Source: Minisyncoccota bacterium
Lineage (GTDB): Bacteria > Patescibacteriota > Minisyncoccia > Phycocordibacterales > UBA9973
DNA: 34,231 nt
Assembly: GCA_017992215.1 (NCBI GenBank)
Contig: JAGOOZ010000003.1
Span: 1-34,231, forward strand
Direction: 5' to 3'
In this document: piece after piece, positions 1-5,798 of the stretch
Numbering within the stretch: position 1 is the first letter of the stretch
How the letters are laid out: each line of letters starts with the position of its first letter
Notes under the pieces: generated by a model
The model's input: only the letters and a program-made list of their open reading frames with translations
Told to the model about the DNA's origin: nothing
Databases searched by the model: none
Position numbers and translations under genes: made by a program

Positions 1-310
1 CAAAATCTGTTGTCATCCAGTCCCCCTCTGCTGTTATGTATTTTTGGCCAATACTGACACCGTTTTCATCGAGAACTTCAATAGGAGCACTTGCTTCAAA
101 AAACCACGAACCTCGAGCCTGACCAGAAACACGAAGAGGATTTGAGATAACAGAGCCCTCAAGTGGTGAGTAAATAACAATATTTTCTTCAACAAAGGGC
201 TCTTTTATTGAATCTTCTGGAATGTTGGTGTCTTTTGTATATAAAGAAACAAAGAGAGCAGATAGTATCCCAAGAATACAAATGACAATATATACGACTT
301 TATTTTTCAT
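1..310 (-). CDS. Membrane-anchored Gmad2-domain protein, 3' end cut by window edge
   Basis: The gene reads leftward off the edge, with 103 codons visible. It starts with a short charged N-terminus and a hydrophobic segment (about residues 5-22), which anchors or exports the rest. About residues 44-103 carry the pattern of the Gmad2 immunoglobulin-like domain (named from bacterial spore-germination proteins): P-L-E-G-S, then V-S-G-x-A, then W-F-F-E-A, and finally an A-E-G-D-W-M-T segment. In Patescibacteria such domains usually sit on small extracellular proteins of unknown role. The ATG at 310-308 is chosen because a TGA-TATACT element ends exactly 6 nt upstream, predicting a leaderless mRNA. 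It follows yraN by 18 bp. The domain call rests on recognised motifs; the function is unknown. Confidence 0.75.
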   Translation of the reverse strand, partial: MKNKVVYIVICILGILSALFVSLYTKDTNIPEDSIKEPFVEENIVIYSPLEGSVISNPLRVSGQARGSWFFEASAPIEVLDENGVSIGQKYITAEGDWMTTDF

Positions 311-316
311 ATATAC

Positions 317-325
317 AGTATATCA
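317..325 (-). promoter_or_regulatory. Extended -10 promoter, leaderless start of the Gmad2 gene
   Basis: On the minus strand TGA-TATACT ends 6 nt before the ATG at 310. The element lies in the 18-bp gap after yraN, so the gene can be transcribed on its own. Start at or next to the A of ATG is inferred from spacing. Confidence 0.6.
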
Positions 326-328
326 CGA

Positions 329-745
329 TTAAAGGACGATATTTTCAATCCGTCTTACACGTGCCTTCTTTTCTAAGGGACATAAAAAGACAATAAGGGC
401 GTCAAATTGCCAGGGCGTGTTCCCCACCCTTTTGTGTATTAAATATGTCTCAATCGTCCGTGAAAGGCGTTTTAATTTTGAATAGTGAAGATTTTCTTCT
501 GGTCTAAATGTTTCTTTTACCCCACTATCCATATCTTCGTTATTGTTACACGTGAAATTAGTCGAAACAGACTTAACTTCAACAAAATATATTTTATTAT
601 CTTTTTTGGCAATAATATCAATCTCTCCCCATTTCTTTGTATAATTTCTTTCTTCAATAGAAAAACCTTTTCTTTCTAAATAAAGACATGCAATATCTTC
701 ACCCAACTTACCTGTTTTCTGGTTTTTTGATGTAAAATTTTTCAT
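329..745 (-). CDS. yraN: YraN/UPF0102 family nuclease-like protein
   Basis: 138 aa, the usual length for UPF0102. The restriction-endonuclease-like core is visible: G-E near residues 15-16 in a G-K-L-G-E-D-I-A helix, a G-E-I-D-I-I strand at 40-45, and V-E-V-K at 55-58. Together these give the E...D...ExK metal-binding nuclease signature. An acidic insert rich in N, E and D follows around residues 66-82. Family members are widespread and linked to DNA repair or processing in the cytoplasm, but the substrate is not settled. The ATG at 745 starts the conserved family N-terminus. The inverted repeat at 748-761 and the parS-like site at 771-786 lie directly upstream, so this is the first leftward gene next to the candidate origin. 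Confidence 0.92.
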   Translation of the reverse strand: MKNFTSKNQKTGKLGEDIACLYLERKGFSIEERNYTKKWGEIDIIAKKDNKIYFVEVKSVSTNFTCNNNEDMDSGVKETFRPEENLHYSKLKRLSRTIETYLIHKRVGNTPWQFDALIVFLCPLEKKARVRRIENIVL

Positions 746-747
746 TT

Positions 748-761
748 GTTACATGTGTAAC
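748..761. repeat. Short inverted repeat GTTACATGTGTAAC beside parS
   Basis: GTTACA-TG-TGTAAC is an inverted repeat 9 bp from parS. The same 15-mer (with a leading T) recurs in reverse orientation at 1639-1653 inside the CCA-enzyme gene. It could be a protein-binding site, but chance recurrence of a 15-mer in 34 kb is plausible. Confidence 0.4.
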
Positions 762-770
762 CCAATTATA

Positions 771-786
771 TGTTTCACGTGAAACT
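771..786. promoter_or_regulatory. parS: parS site (ParB/Spo0J binding centromere)
   Basis: TGTTTCACGTGAAACT matches the bacterial parS palindrome TGTTTCACGTGAAACA at 15 of 16 positions, including the central CACGTG and both TTTC/GAAA flanks. ParB loads at parS and spreads, and ParA then segregates the origin. parS sites cluster near oriC in most bacteria, which supports the origin call for this region. The match itself is seen directly; binding is inferred from the family. Confidence 0.85.
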
Positions 787-912
787 AAAATCAATAACAG
801 ACAAGATTTAAGTCTAAAAATATCGGTCTTGTAAATAAAGCATTACAATATAAGGATTTTTTAGATATGTCCTAATAAAAAATACAAATTCCGCCTGAAT
901 AAAAACTGTCTC

Positions 913-978
913 TTATCAACAATAACCACAGAGTTATCCACATAAACGTTATTTTTTAAAGGTTTTTTATGTGTATAA
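913..978. promoter_or_regulatory. DnaA-box cluster
   Basis: The cluster has TTATCAACA at 913-921, the consensus TTATCCACA at 934-942, and TGTGTATAA at 970-978 (reverse strand TTATACACA). A fourth, 8/9 match lies at 1025-1033. Two perfect matches to TTATNCACA in opposite orientations within 45 bp, in a gene-free AT-rich stretch, resemble a DnaA assembly site. Confidence 0.6.
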
Positions 979-1121
979 AAGACGAATAAAAGCCAAAAAT
1001 AAATCCCTTGTTACTTGTCTTTTTTTATGCACCTTGCTGACCAAGTCTATCTGATTAGAAACAATAATAGGACGAAACACCCAAAATCACTACCTAAATA
1101 AAGCAAGTAAACCATTTTGGT

Positions 1122-1309
1122 AAAAAACCATATTTTGTGCGAGATAGGAGAATCGGCTAGTACCTAGCCAGGTACTTTTCCACCTCGCTTCACCAGCCTA
1201 CGGCAGGCAAGCTCGTACGGAAAAGTCTTTCGATTCTCCTACACACACAAAGCAGTTTGTGTGTTATCCCGCACAAAAAAACCATATTTTGTGCGGGATA
1301 GGAGAATCG
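1122..1309. repeat. Duplicated and inverted tRNA-Gly 3' end with hairpin-rich core
   Basis: A 34-bp direct repeat (1122-1155 and 1276-1309, one mismatch at 1142/1296) copies the last ~18 nt of tRNA-Gly plus 16 nt of downstream sequence. Between the copies lies an inverted copy split in two: 1231-1240 pairs with 1146-1155, and 1265-1278 pairs with 1287-1300 (14 bp). The halves are separated by a perfect 9-bp hairpin (stem 1243-1251/1256-1264, loop GCAG). The core 1156-1230 has further hairpins: GGCTAG...CTAGCC, ACTTTTCC...GGAAAAGT and GCCT...AGGC. It resembles either a scar of integration at the tRNA 3' end or a palindromic small mobile repeat. No ORF is inside. Confidence 0.7.
1265..1300 (-). 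terminator. Hairpin at the 3' end of tRNA-Gly
   Basis: A 14-bp perfect stem (1265-1278/1287-1300) with an 8-nt loop. Reading leftward, the loop side holds a run of six Ts. One arm is the tRNA acceptor 3' strand itself, so forming this hairpin would compete with tRNA folding. It may act as terminator or be a relic of the inverted duplication. Confidence 0.4.
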
Positions 1310-1362
1310 AACTCCTGTCTCATCCTTGGCAAGGACGTGTTCTACCACTAAACCAATCCCGC
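1292..1362 (-). tRNA. tRNA-Gly (anticodon GCC)
   Basis: 71 nt including the discriminator A. The acceptor stem GCGGGAT pairs with ATCCCGC. The D-arm contains the GTTTAGTGGTAGAAC region. The anticodon stem CGTCC/GGATG (one G-T pair) closes the loop TTGCCAA with anticodon GCC. The T-arm stem AGGAG/CTCCT encloses TTCGATT. The base after the discriminator continues CAA, so CCA is not encoded and must be added after transcription. The downstream duplication reuses its 3' end. Confidence 0.95.
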
Positions 1363-1423
1363 ATTTGCCTTATATACACAAGGTAAAGCATAAAAACAAA
1401 TTACCGTACCATGTATGTAAAAT

Positions 1424-1452
1424 AGTATACTCATAATTTGACCAAATTGCAA
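1424..1452 (-). promoter_or_regulatory. Promoter of tRNA-Gly
   Basis: On the minus strand, TTGCAA (1447-1452), a 17-bp spacer and TATACT (1424-1429). It would start transcription about 55 nt upstream of the tRNA. Confidence 0.5.
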
Positions 1453-1458
1453 TATTCT

Positions 1459-1487
1459 TTTACAAACAGGATAATTAATGCTAGAAT
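1459..1487 (+). promoter_or_regulatory. Promoter of tRNA-Arg and probably cca
   Basis: TTTACA (1459-1464), a 17-bp spacer and TAGAAT (1482-1487), with an extended TGC directly before the -10. The predicted start near 1494 leaves a leader of about 15 nt before the tRNA. Confidence 0.6.
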
Positions 1488-1508
1488 ACCTTTGTATTCA
1501 TAACGTAT

Positions 1509-1580
1509 GCACCCATGGTGAAATGGATATCACGACGGTCTTCGGAACCGTTATTGGGGGTTCGAATCCCTCTGGGTGCA
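1509..1580 (+). tRNA. tRNA-Arg (anticodon UCG)
   Basis: 72 nt with discriminator A. The acceptor GCACCCA pairs with TGGGTGC. The anticodon stem ACGGT/ACCGT closes the loop CTTCGGA, anticodon TCG, reading CGA and probably other CGN codons, which are frequent in this window. The T-arm GGGGGTTCGAATCCCTC is standard. CCA is not encoded (A followed by CAA). The CCA-adding enzyme starts 13 nt after the tRNA, so both are likely on one transcript and the tRNA must be cut out. Confidence 0.95.
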
Positions 1581-1593
1581 CAAAAGCAACACA

Positions 1594-3153
1594 ATGAGTC
1601 AAAAGCTCACGATTGATGTATCAAAAATACCAACATTTGTTACACATGTAACATCAACCCTCGAAAAAGCAGGTTTTGAGGCATTTCTTGTTGGTGGATG
1701 CGTACGAGACCTTATTATGAATAGGGAACCAAAAGATTGGGATCTTACGACAAATGCCCTCCCCGAAGAGATTATTCTGCTTTTCGAAAAAACAGTCTAC
1801 GAAAACACTTTTGGGACAGTTGGTGTTTGTATTCCCATTGTTTCAGATGAAACGATAAGGGATGTTACACCCGCCGACGCTAAAGTTTTGGCAGTCAAAA
1901 ATGAAACAAAAGAAAGTGTTACACGGGAAACATACCATATTGTTGAGGTTACTCCATATAGAGTTGAGGCAAAATATAGTGATTTCAGGCATCCAGACGA
2001 AGTAAGATTTAGTAAAAACATAGAGGATGACCTAAAAAGACGTGACTTTACAATAAACGCCTTAGCCCTTAACACTAAAGGACAGATTATTGACCTTTAT
2101 AAAGGACAAGAATATATAAAGGACAAAGTAATACGAGCGGTGGGGAATCCCGGTGAACGATTCCAAGAAGATGCCCTTCGTATGCTCCGAGCTGTTAGAT
2201 TTGCTTCGCAACTTAATTTCGCCATCGATTATGATACTTTGCAGGCAATTGTGGATAACTCTCATTTATTAAAAAATATCTCAACAGAAAGAATTCATGA
2301 TGAATTTGTAAAAATTATTGAAACAGAGAAAGCTTCTACGGGGGTTGGTATGCTCTCAAAATTGGGATTATTACAATATATTATTCCTGAACTCGAAGAG
2401 GGAATCGGGTGTGAGCAAGGAGGTGCACATATATATGATGTATTTGAGCACTGTTTGCATGCCCTTGATCATGCAACTCGTAAAAACTTCTCAACAGAGA
2501 TACGCCTTTCAGCGCTCTTTCATGATATTGGTAAACCCCGTACCCGTAGAAAAGGGGAGAAAAAAGCATATACATTTTACGGGCATGAAGTTATCGGGGC
2601 CCGTATGACACAGAAAATCATGGAACGTTTAAAATTCCCACGAAAGACAACAGACCTTGTTGTATCAATGGTCAGAAATCATATGTTTTTCTCTGACACA
2701 GAACAGATAACCCTTTCTGCTGTTCGCCGTATTGTTCAAAAGGTAGGGAAGGATCATATTTGGGAATTAATGGATATTCGTGAATGCGATAGAGTTGGAA
2801 TGAAAAAAGCCGAAGCCCCGTATCGTCTCCGAAAATACCACGCAATGATTGATGAAGTTATGCGTGACCCGATATCAGTAGGACAACTTGCAATCGATGG
2901 GGAAGTGATGATAAAAGAATTAGGTATTAATCCAGGTCCTCGTATGGGGTGGATTCTCCACGCACTCCTCGAAGAAGTACTCGATGACCCACAGAAGAAC
3001 ACTCGAACATATCTCGATATTCGAACAAAAGAACTCAATGACTTATCTGATAGCGCACTAAAACAATACGGAGAAAAAGCAAAAAATATAAAAGAAAAAC
3101 TCGAAGAAGAAGCAGTGGCAAAAGTACACGCCAAGCATGGTGTAAAAAAGTAA
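1594..3153 (+). CDS. cca: CCA tRNA nucleotidyltransferase with HD domain
   Basis: 519 aa. It adds or repairs the 3' CCA of tRNAs. The class II nucleotidyltransferase head is clear: G-G-C-V-R-D at 34-39, catalytic D-W-D at 48-50, R-R-D-F-T-I-N-A-L-A at 149-158 and E-D-A-L-R-M-L-R-A-V-R-F-A at 192-204, followed by the RNA-binding neck/body. An HD phosphohydrolase domain follows, with H-D at 310-311 and further histidines at 286, 331 and 363. Residues 90-135 form an insert typical of the fused forms. A basic, Glu-rich tail ends the protein. The ATG at 1594 is preferred over an in-frame GTG at 1576, which lies inside the tRNA-Arg 3' end. The enzyme is essential here because both neighbouring tRNA genes lack CCA. 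Confidence 0.95.
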   Translation: MSQKLTIDVSKIPTFVTHVTSTLEKAGFEAFLVGGCVRDLIMNREPKDWDLTTNALPEEIILLFEKTVYENTFGTVGVCIPIVSDETIRDVTPADAKVLAVKNETKESVTRETYHIVEVTPYRVEAKYSDFRHPDEVRFSKNIEDDLKRRDFTINALALNTKGQIIDLYKGQEYIKDKVIRAVGNPGERFQEDALRMLRAVRFASQLNFAIDYDTLQAIVDNSHLLKNISTERIHDEFVKIIETEKASTGVGMLSKLGLLQYIIPELEEGIGCEQGGAHIYDVFEHCLHALDHATRKNFSTEIRLSALFHDIGKPRTRRKGEKKAYTFYGHEVIGARMTQKIMERLKFPRKTTDLVVSMVRNHMFFSDTEQITLSAVRRIVQKVGKDHIWELMDIRECDRVGMKKAEAPYRLRKYHAMIDEVMRDPISVGQLAIDGEVMIKELGINPGPRMGWILHALLEEVLDDPQKNTRTYLDIRTKELNDLSDSALKQYGEKAKNIKEKLEEEAVAKVHAKHGVKK

Positions 3154-3187
3154 AAAGCCGACCCCACGTCAAGGATCGGACTTTTTA
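3152..3187. terminator. Bidirectional terminator between cca and the small membrane gene
   Basis: AAAAAGCCGACCC pairs imperfectly with GGATCGGACTTTTT around a short loop. A-runs and T-runs flank both sides. It begins inside the cca stop codon and serves convergent transcription. Confidence 0.75.
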
Positions 3188-3200
3188 TACACAACCCCAA

Positions 3201-3458
3201 TTAGGGGTTATTTCTTAATTTACTACGTTGCTCTTTTGCTTTATCCCACAAAAGAATAGAGGTAACTAAAAATACCACGCATAACGCCATAAAAACATGA
3301 GCTTCAAAAGGAGCCGGGAATTGGTTCCACATTGAAGGAAACATAAAATTCTTTGGCGACAAAAAACGTGAATACAAACCCGAAAAAGCAAATAAACAGA
3401 AAAAGATACCTGAAAGGATTTTACATCCAACAATAGATAAAACTATTTTACGATTCAT
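3201..3458 (-). CDS. Small two-helix membrane protein, unknown
   Basis: 85 aa. Two hydrophobic helices are visible, at about residues 5-27 and 51-70, separated by a loop rich in F, P and N. A basic tail (K-E-Q-R-S-K-L-R) should face the cytoplasm. I do not recognise the family. It sits alone between cca (convergent, shared terminator) and xth (same strand, upstream). On the minus strand a TGG-TATTAT element about 30 nt upstream (near 3485-3490) is a plausible promoter. The stop codon lies in a small GGGG/CCCC hairpin at 3193-3210. Its length, terminator and promoter support a real gene. Confidence 0.7.
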   Translation of the reverse strand: MNRKIVLSIVGCKILSGIFFCLFAFSGLYSRFLSPKNFMFPSMWNQFPAPFEAHVFMALCVVFLVTSILLWDKAKEQRSKLRNNP

Positions 3459-3516
3459 ACGTGCGGTTGGTTTAATTTAAATAGATAATACCACACGAAC
3501 TTTAAAAAGCAAGTAT

Positions 3517-4290
3517 CTATGGTTTTGTTTCAAGTACAATAGGGCAATGATCTGAGCCGTAGTACTCGGCAAGCATCGATGTATTTTTTACAAAAGGAAT
3601 ATAATCAGAGGATACAAAAAAGTAATCAATACGCCAGCCAACATTGCGATCGCGAGAACGAGTCTTTTGGTCCCAATATGTATACACATCTTTCTTGGTA
3701 GGGTAGAAATGACGGAAAACATCAACATACCCTGCGCCAACAACTTCATCCATCCATGCACGCTCAATAGGAAGAAATCCTGTATTTCCCTCATTTGCTT
3801 TTGGTCGGGCAAGGTCTATGGCATCATGGGCAGTATTTACGTCACCACAAAAGATAATAGAATGATTCTTTTTACGTAAACCATCAATGAACGAAAGAAA
3901 TGCATCATAAAATTCAAGTTTATATGCCAATCTATCAGGACCACTACCACCATTTGGAAAATAACAATTCAATAACACAAAAGAATCATAAAATGCTACG
4001 ATTACTCGCCCTTCGTCATCAAACTTAGAGATACCCATACCGTAGAGTACAGAATTGGGTTCTTTTTTAGTATATATACCAACACCGCTGTACCCTTTTT
4101 TGTTTTTTGAGTGAGAAAAATAAGAATAATATCCTTTTATATTGCGAACATCATCAGGTAACTGATCAGCCTCAACTTTTGTTTCCTGTAAACACAGGAT
4201 ATCAGGATGGTGTATTTCAAAAAGGGGAGTAAGAAAACCTTGCTTTGCTGTAGCACGTAATCCATTTGTGTTCCAAGAAATAATTTTCAC
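3517..4290 (-). CDS. xth: Exodeoxyribonuclease III / AP endonuclease
   Basis: 257 aa, full length for the ExoIII/Ape1 family. It cuts DNA at abasic sites and trims 3' ends in base-excision repair. The Mg and catalytic residues are all visible: N7 in I-S-W-N-T-N-G, E36 in L-Q-E-T-K, Y110, D150 and N152 in C-G-D-V-N-T-A, D222 in G-W-R-I-D-Y-F-F, and the terminal pair D247-H248 in G-S-D-H-C-P. The first codon is GTG at 4290. A copy of the same 20 bases with an ATG instead lies 109 bp upstream (4379-4399), with a TGG-TATACT promoter in front of it. The gene's 5' end therefore seems to have been duplicated and the original start displaced. Confidence 0.95.
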   Translation of the reverse strand: MKIISWNTNGLRATAKQGFLTPLFEIHHPDILCLQETKVEADQLPDDVRNIKGYYSYFSHSKNKKGYSGVGIYTKKEPNSVLYGMGISKFDDEGRVIVAFYDSFVLLNCYFPNGGSGPDRLAYKLEFYDAFLSFIDGLRKKNHSIIFCGDVNTAHDAIDLARPKANEGNTGFLPIERAWMDEVVGAGYVDVFRHFYPTKKDVYTYWDQKTRSRDRNVGWRIDYFFVSSDYIPFVKNTSMLAEYYGSDHCPIVLETKP

Positions 4291-4398
4291 AGTAATATAT
4301 TTATATCGTTATGTAATAAATTAAAAAAATAAATATCTCTTCATCTCGCCCCGTAGGAAGCTTGGCTTTCCTTCTGGGGTTCCAAGAAATAATTTTCA
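4270..4398. repeat. 20-bp direct repeat duplicating the xth 5' end
   Basis: Identical 20-bp copies at 4270-4289 and 4379-4398 hold the first codons of xth. The 89 bp between them contain an AT-rich part and an imperfect hairpin (4349-4379: CCCC..AGGAAG with TTTCCT..GGGG). On the minus strand the upstream copy opens a frame of 32 codons from ATG 4399 that stops before the real gene. The layout suggests a small insertion with target duplication, or a tandem slip that later diverged. Confidence 0.8.
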
Positions 4399-4430
4399 TA
4401 TCAATATGGGTTAGTATACCATTAATACAA

Positions 4431-4462
4431 AAAAGCCTCGATGCGATTGCATCGAGGCTTTT
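4431..4462. terminator. Perfect 14-bp stem terminator
   Basis: AAAAGCCTCGATGC (4431-4444), loop GATT, and GCATCGAGGCTTTT (4449-4462). A/T flanks on both sides make it usable in either direction. It isolates the xth promoter region from the small ORF to the right. Confidence 0.85.
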
Positions 4463-4583
4463 AAATAAAAATTAATCACTCTTTTTGTCACCCTGACTCC
4501 TTTGGTCCGGAATCTTAATGTTAAAACATTTGACTAACCTATATAAATACGATATTGTTTGAACAAACCAATATACATGTACC

Positions 4584-4760
4584 ATGAAGACAAGACACGG
4601 ACAAAAAGATCCCTGGAAAATTATTCCATGGAAAACACTTGCTTGCATTGCTCTTCCAATCAAAGACTCTACGATTTGTGTAATGTCAAAAGAAGAACAT
4701 CAAACACTCTTCTGGAGAACAAAGAACACTGGAGCATGCCTTGCTGAATCACGAAACTAA
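4584..4760 (+). CDS. Small ORF of 58 aa bounded by terminators
   Basis: A start-to-stop frame ATG...TAA of 58 codons that common length cut-offs would skip. The product is basic and Trp-rich: W11, W16 and W44, cysteines at 21, 32 and 52, starting M-K-T-R-H-G-Q-K-D-P-W-K. No signal peptide or clear helix is seen. A TATACA box ends 6 nt before the ATG, the spacing seen at several other genes here. A perfect terminator begins 8 nt after the stop and another hairpin lies upstream. Codon choice (CGA, TCA, ACA) fits the neighbours. I do not recognise the family. An untranslated small RNA with the same limits is the alternative. Confidence 0.6.
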   Translation: MKTRHGQKDPWKIIPWKTLACIALPIKDSTICVMSKEEHQTLFWRTKNTGACLAESRN

Positions 4761-4767
4761 CATACAG

Positions 4768-4803
4768 AATCCGCCTTACACACGTAAGGCGGATTTATTT
4801 TTG
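4768..4803. terminator. Terminator between the 58-aa ORF and xerC/D
   Basis: AATCCGCCTTAC (4768-4779), loop ACAC, GTAAGGCGGATT (4784-4795), then TATTTTTG. The stop codon of the leftward recombinase gene (4795-4797) lies at the stem edge, so it may serve both strands. Confidence 0.85.
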
Positions 4804-5718
4804 TTTCGTCTTACTGTGATACTTCTTGTGAATATCACGCAACTGCGAATCAGTGATATGTGTATATATCTGAGTTGTTGCAATATTTGCATGACCGAGC
4901 ATTACCTGTACAGAACGAATATCCGCACCATTTGAGAGAAGGTCTGTTGCAAACGAGTGTCGAATAACGTGCGGTGTAACCTTTTTTGAAATACCTGCTT
5001 TGATTGCACAAAGAGAAACGATACGTTCTATTGAACGGGGGGTGAGTCTATTATTCTTTGAGCCATTATGAGAAAACTGCACAAAGAGAGGGGAGTCTAG
5101 GTCTGTACGAAGTGCAAGATATGTACGAATCGCTTTTCGTGCATCATCTGACAGAAAAACAACTCGCACCTTTTCTCCTTTTCCACGAATAGAAAATTCA
5201 TCTTTTGTAATATCAAGATCCCTATCAAGAGAACACAACTCAGAAAGACGTAATCCTGTTGAGAAAAAAAGTTCCAATATCGCTCTATCACGAGCACCTT
5301 TTAGATTGGTCGTATCAGGAGCGTTCAAGAGGCGATTTAATTCATCAACCGAAATAAGATCCAAAGATCGCTCTTTTACCTTTGCAAGCATAATACGATC
5401 AGGAGAGAGTGCGGGAATATCTCTTCGCATAAGATATTTCAAAAATGAACGGAGTGCTATCAGATGATAATTTTGTGTATTTTTTTTGAGTGTTGAAGCC
5501 TGTTGACCACGAATCTTTACTCCCGCCTGGCGATTTAAATACAACCGAAATTCTCGAATACAATCATCGGTAATATCACGCGGGTCTTTAATCTCTGCAA
5601 AAGAAATAAAACGTGAAAGATAGTGATCATAATTATTGACCGTTTTAAGACTGTTACCTTTTTCAATTTCTACATGCTCAAGAAATTCTCGTTTTAATTG
5701 TTCTATTCGTGATGACAT
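4795..5718 (-). CDS. xerD: XerC/XerD-family tyrosine recombinase
   Basis: 307 aa, the usual Xer length. The N-terminal SAM-like core-binding domain spans about 1-100 and the catalytic domain about 118-300. All catalytic residues are present: R157 in S-T-G-L-R-L-S-E-L, K182 in the R-G-K-G-E-K-V-R strand, H250 and R253 in H-V-I-R-H-S-F-A, H276 in L-G-H-A-N-I-A-T-T, and nucleophile Y285 in Q-I-Y-T-H. The family resolves chromosome dimers at dif. A single Xer rather than a C/D pair is plausible in a reduced genome, but only one is visible here. The ATG at 5718 gives the family N-terminus; the open frame extends upstream but lies beyond the promoter (5734-5742). XerC versus XerD cannot be settled from sequence alone. 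Confidence 0.93.
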   Translation of the reverse strand: MSSRIEQLKREFLEHVEIEKGNSLKTVNNYDHYLSRFISFAEIKDPRDITDDCIREFRLYLNRQAGVKIRGQQASTLKKNTQNYHLIALRSFLKYLMRRDIPALSPDRIMLAKVKERSLDLISVDELNRLLNAPDTTNLKGARDRAILELFFSTGLRLSELCSLDRDLDITKDEFSIRGKGEKVRVVFLSDDARKAIRTYLALRTDLDSPLFVQFSHNGSKNNRLTPRSIERIVSLCAIKAGISKKVTPHVIRHSFATDLLSNGADIRSVQVMLGHANIATTQIYTHITDSQLRDIHKKYHSKTKQK

Positions 5719-5733
5719 AGTCGTACAATATAT

Positions 5734-5742
5734 AGTATACCA
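5734..5742 (-). promoter_or_regulatory. Extended -10 promoter of the Xer gene
   Basis: TGG-TATACT on the minus strand, ending 15 nt before the ATG at 5718. It also argues against any start further upstream. Confidence 0.6.
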
Positions 5743-5798
5743 TCGTTGCTCGGGACAAAAGAGGGGCGTATACTTATATACAAAGAATACCTTAGTGT

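Larger units (their letters stand above)
746..1121. other. Candidate replication origin region (oriC) with parS and DnaA boxes
   Basis: This gene-free, AT-rich stretch contains a near-perfect parS at 771-786 and DnaA-box matches at 913-921 (TTATCAACA), 934-942 (TTATCCACA, perfect), 970-978 (reverse TTATACACA, perfect to TTATNCACA) and 1025-1033 (TTATGCACC, 8/9). An AT-rich segment precedes the boxes (about 790-912). Genes left of it run leftward and most genes right of it run rightward. DnaA boxes and parS are classic origin-proximal marks, so oriC here is a strong inference; no dnaA gene lies in the window. No convincing ORF or known RNA is seen in it. Confidence 0.6.

Noticed and set aside
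1156-1230. Known small RNA (SRP, 6S, RNase P) in the hairpin-rich core
   Set aside because: No conserved core of those RNAs is visible; the structure is explained by repeats.
1576-1593. In-frame GTG start for cca six codons upstream
   Set aside because: It lies inside the tRNA-Arg acceptor stem; ATG 1594 starts the conserved family N-terminus.
2250-2258. DnaA box in cca (TGTGGATAA)
   Set aside because: A single match inside a coding sequence, away from the cluster; expected by chance.
4472-4663. 63-aa leftward ORF opposite the 58-aa gene
   Set aside because: It is the antisense shadow of the rightward frame, whose -10 box and terminator fit better; the composition is unlikely for a cytosolic protein.
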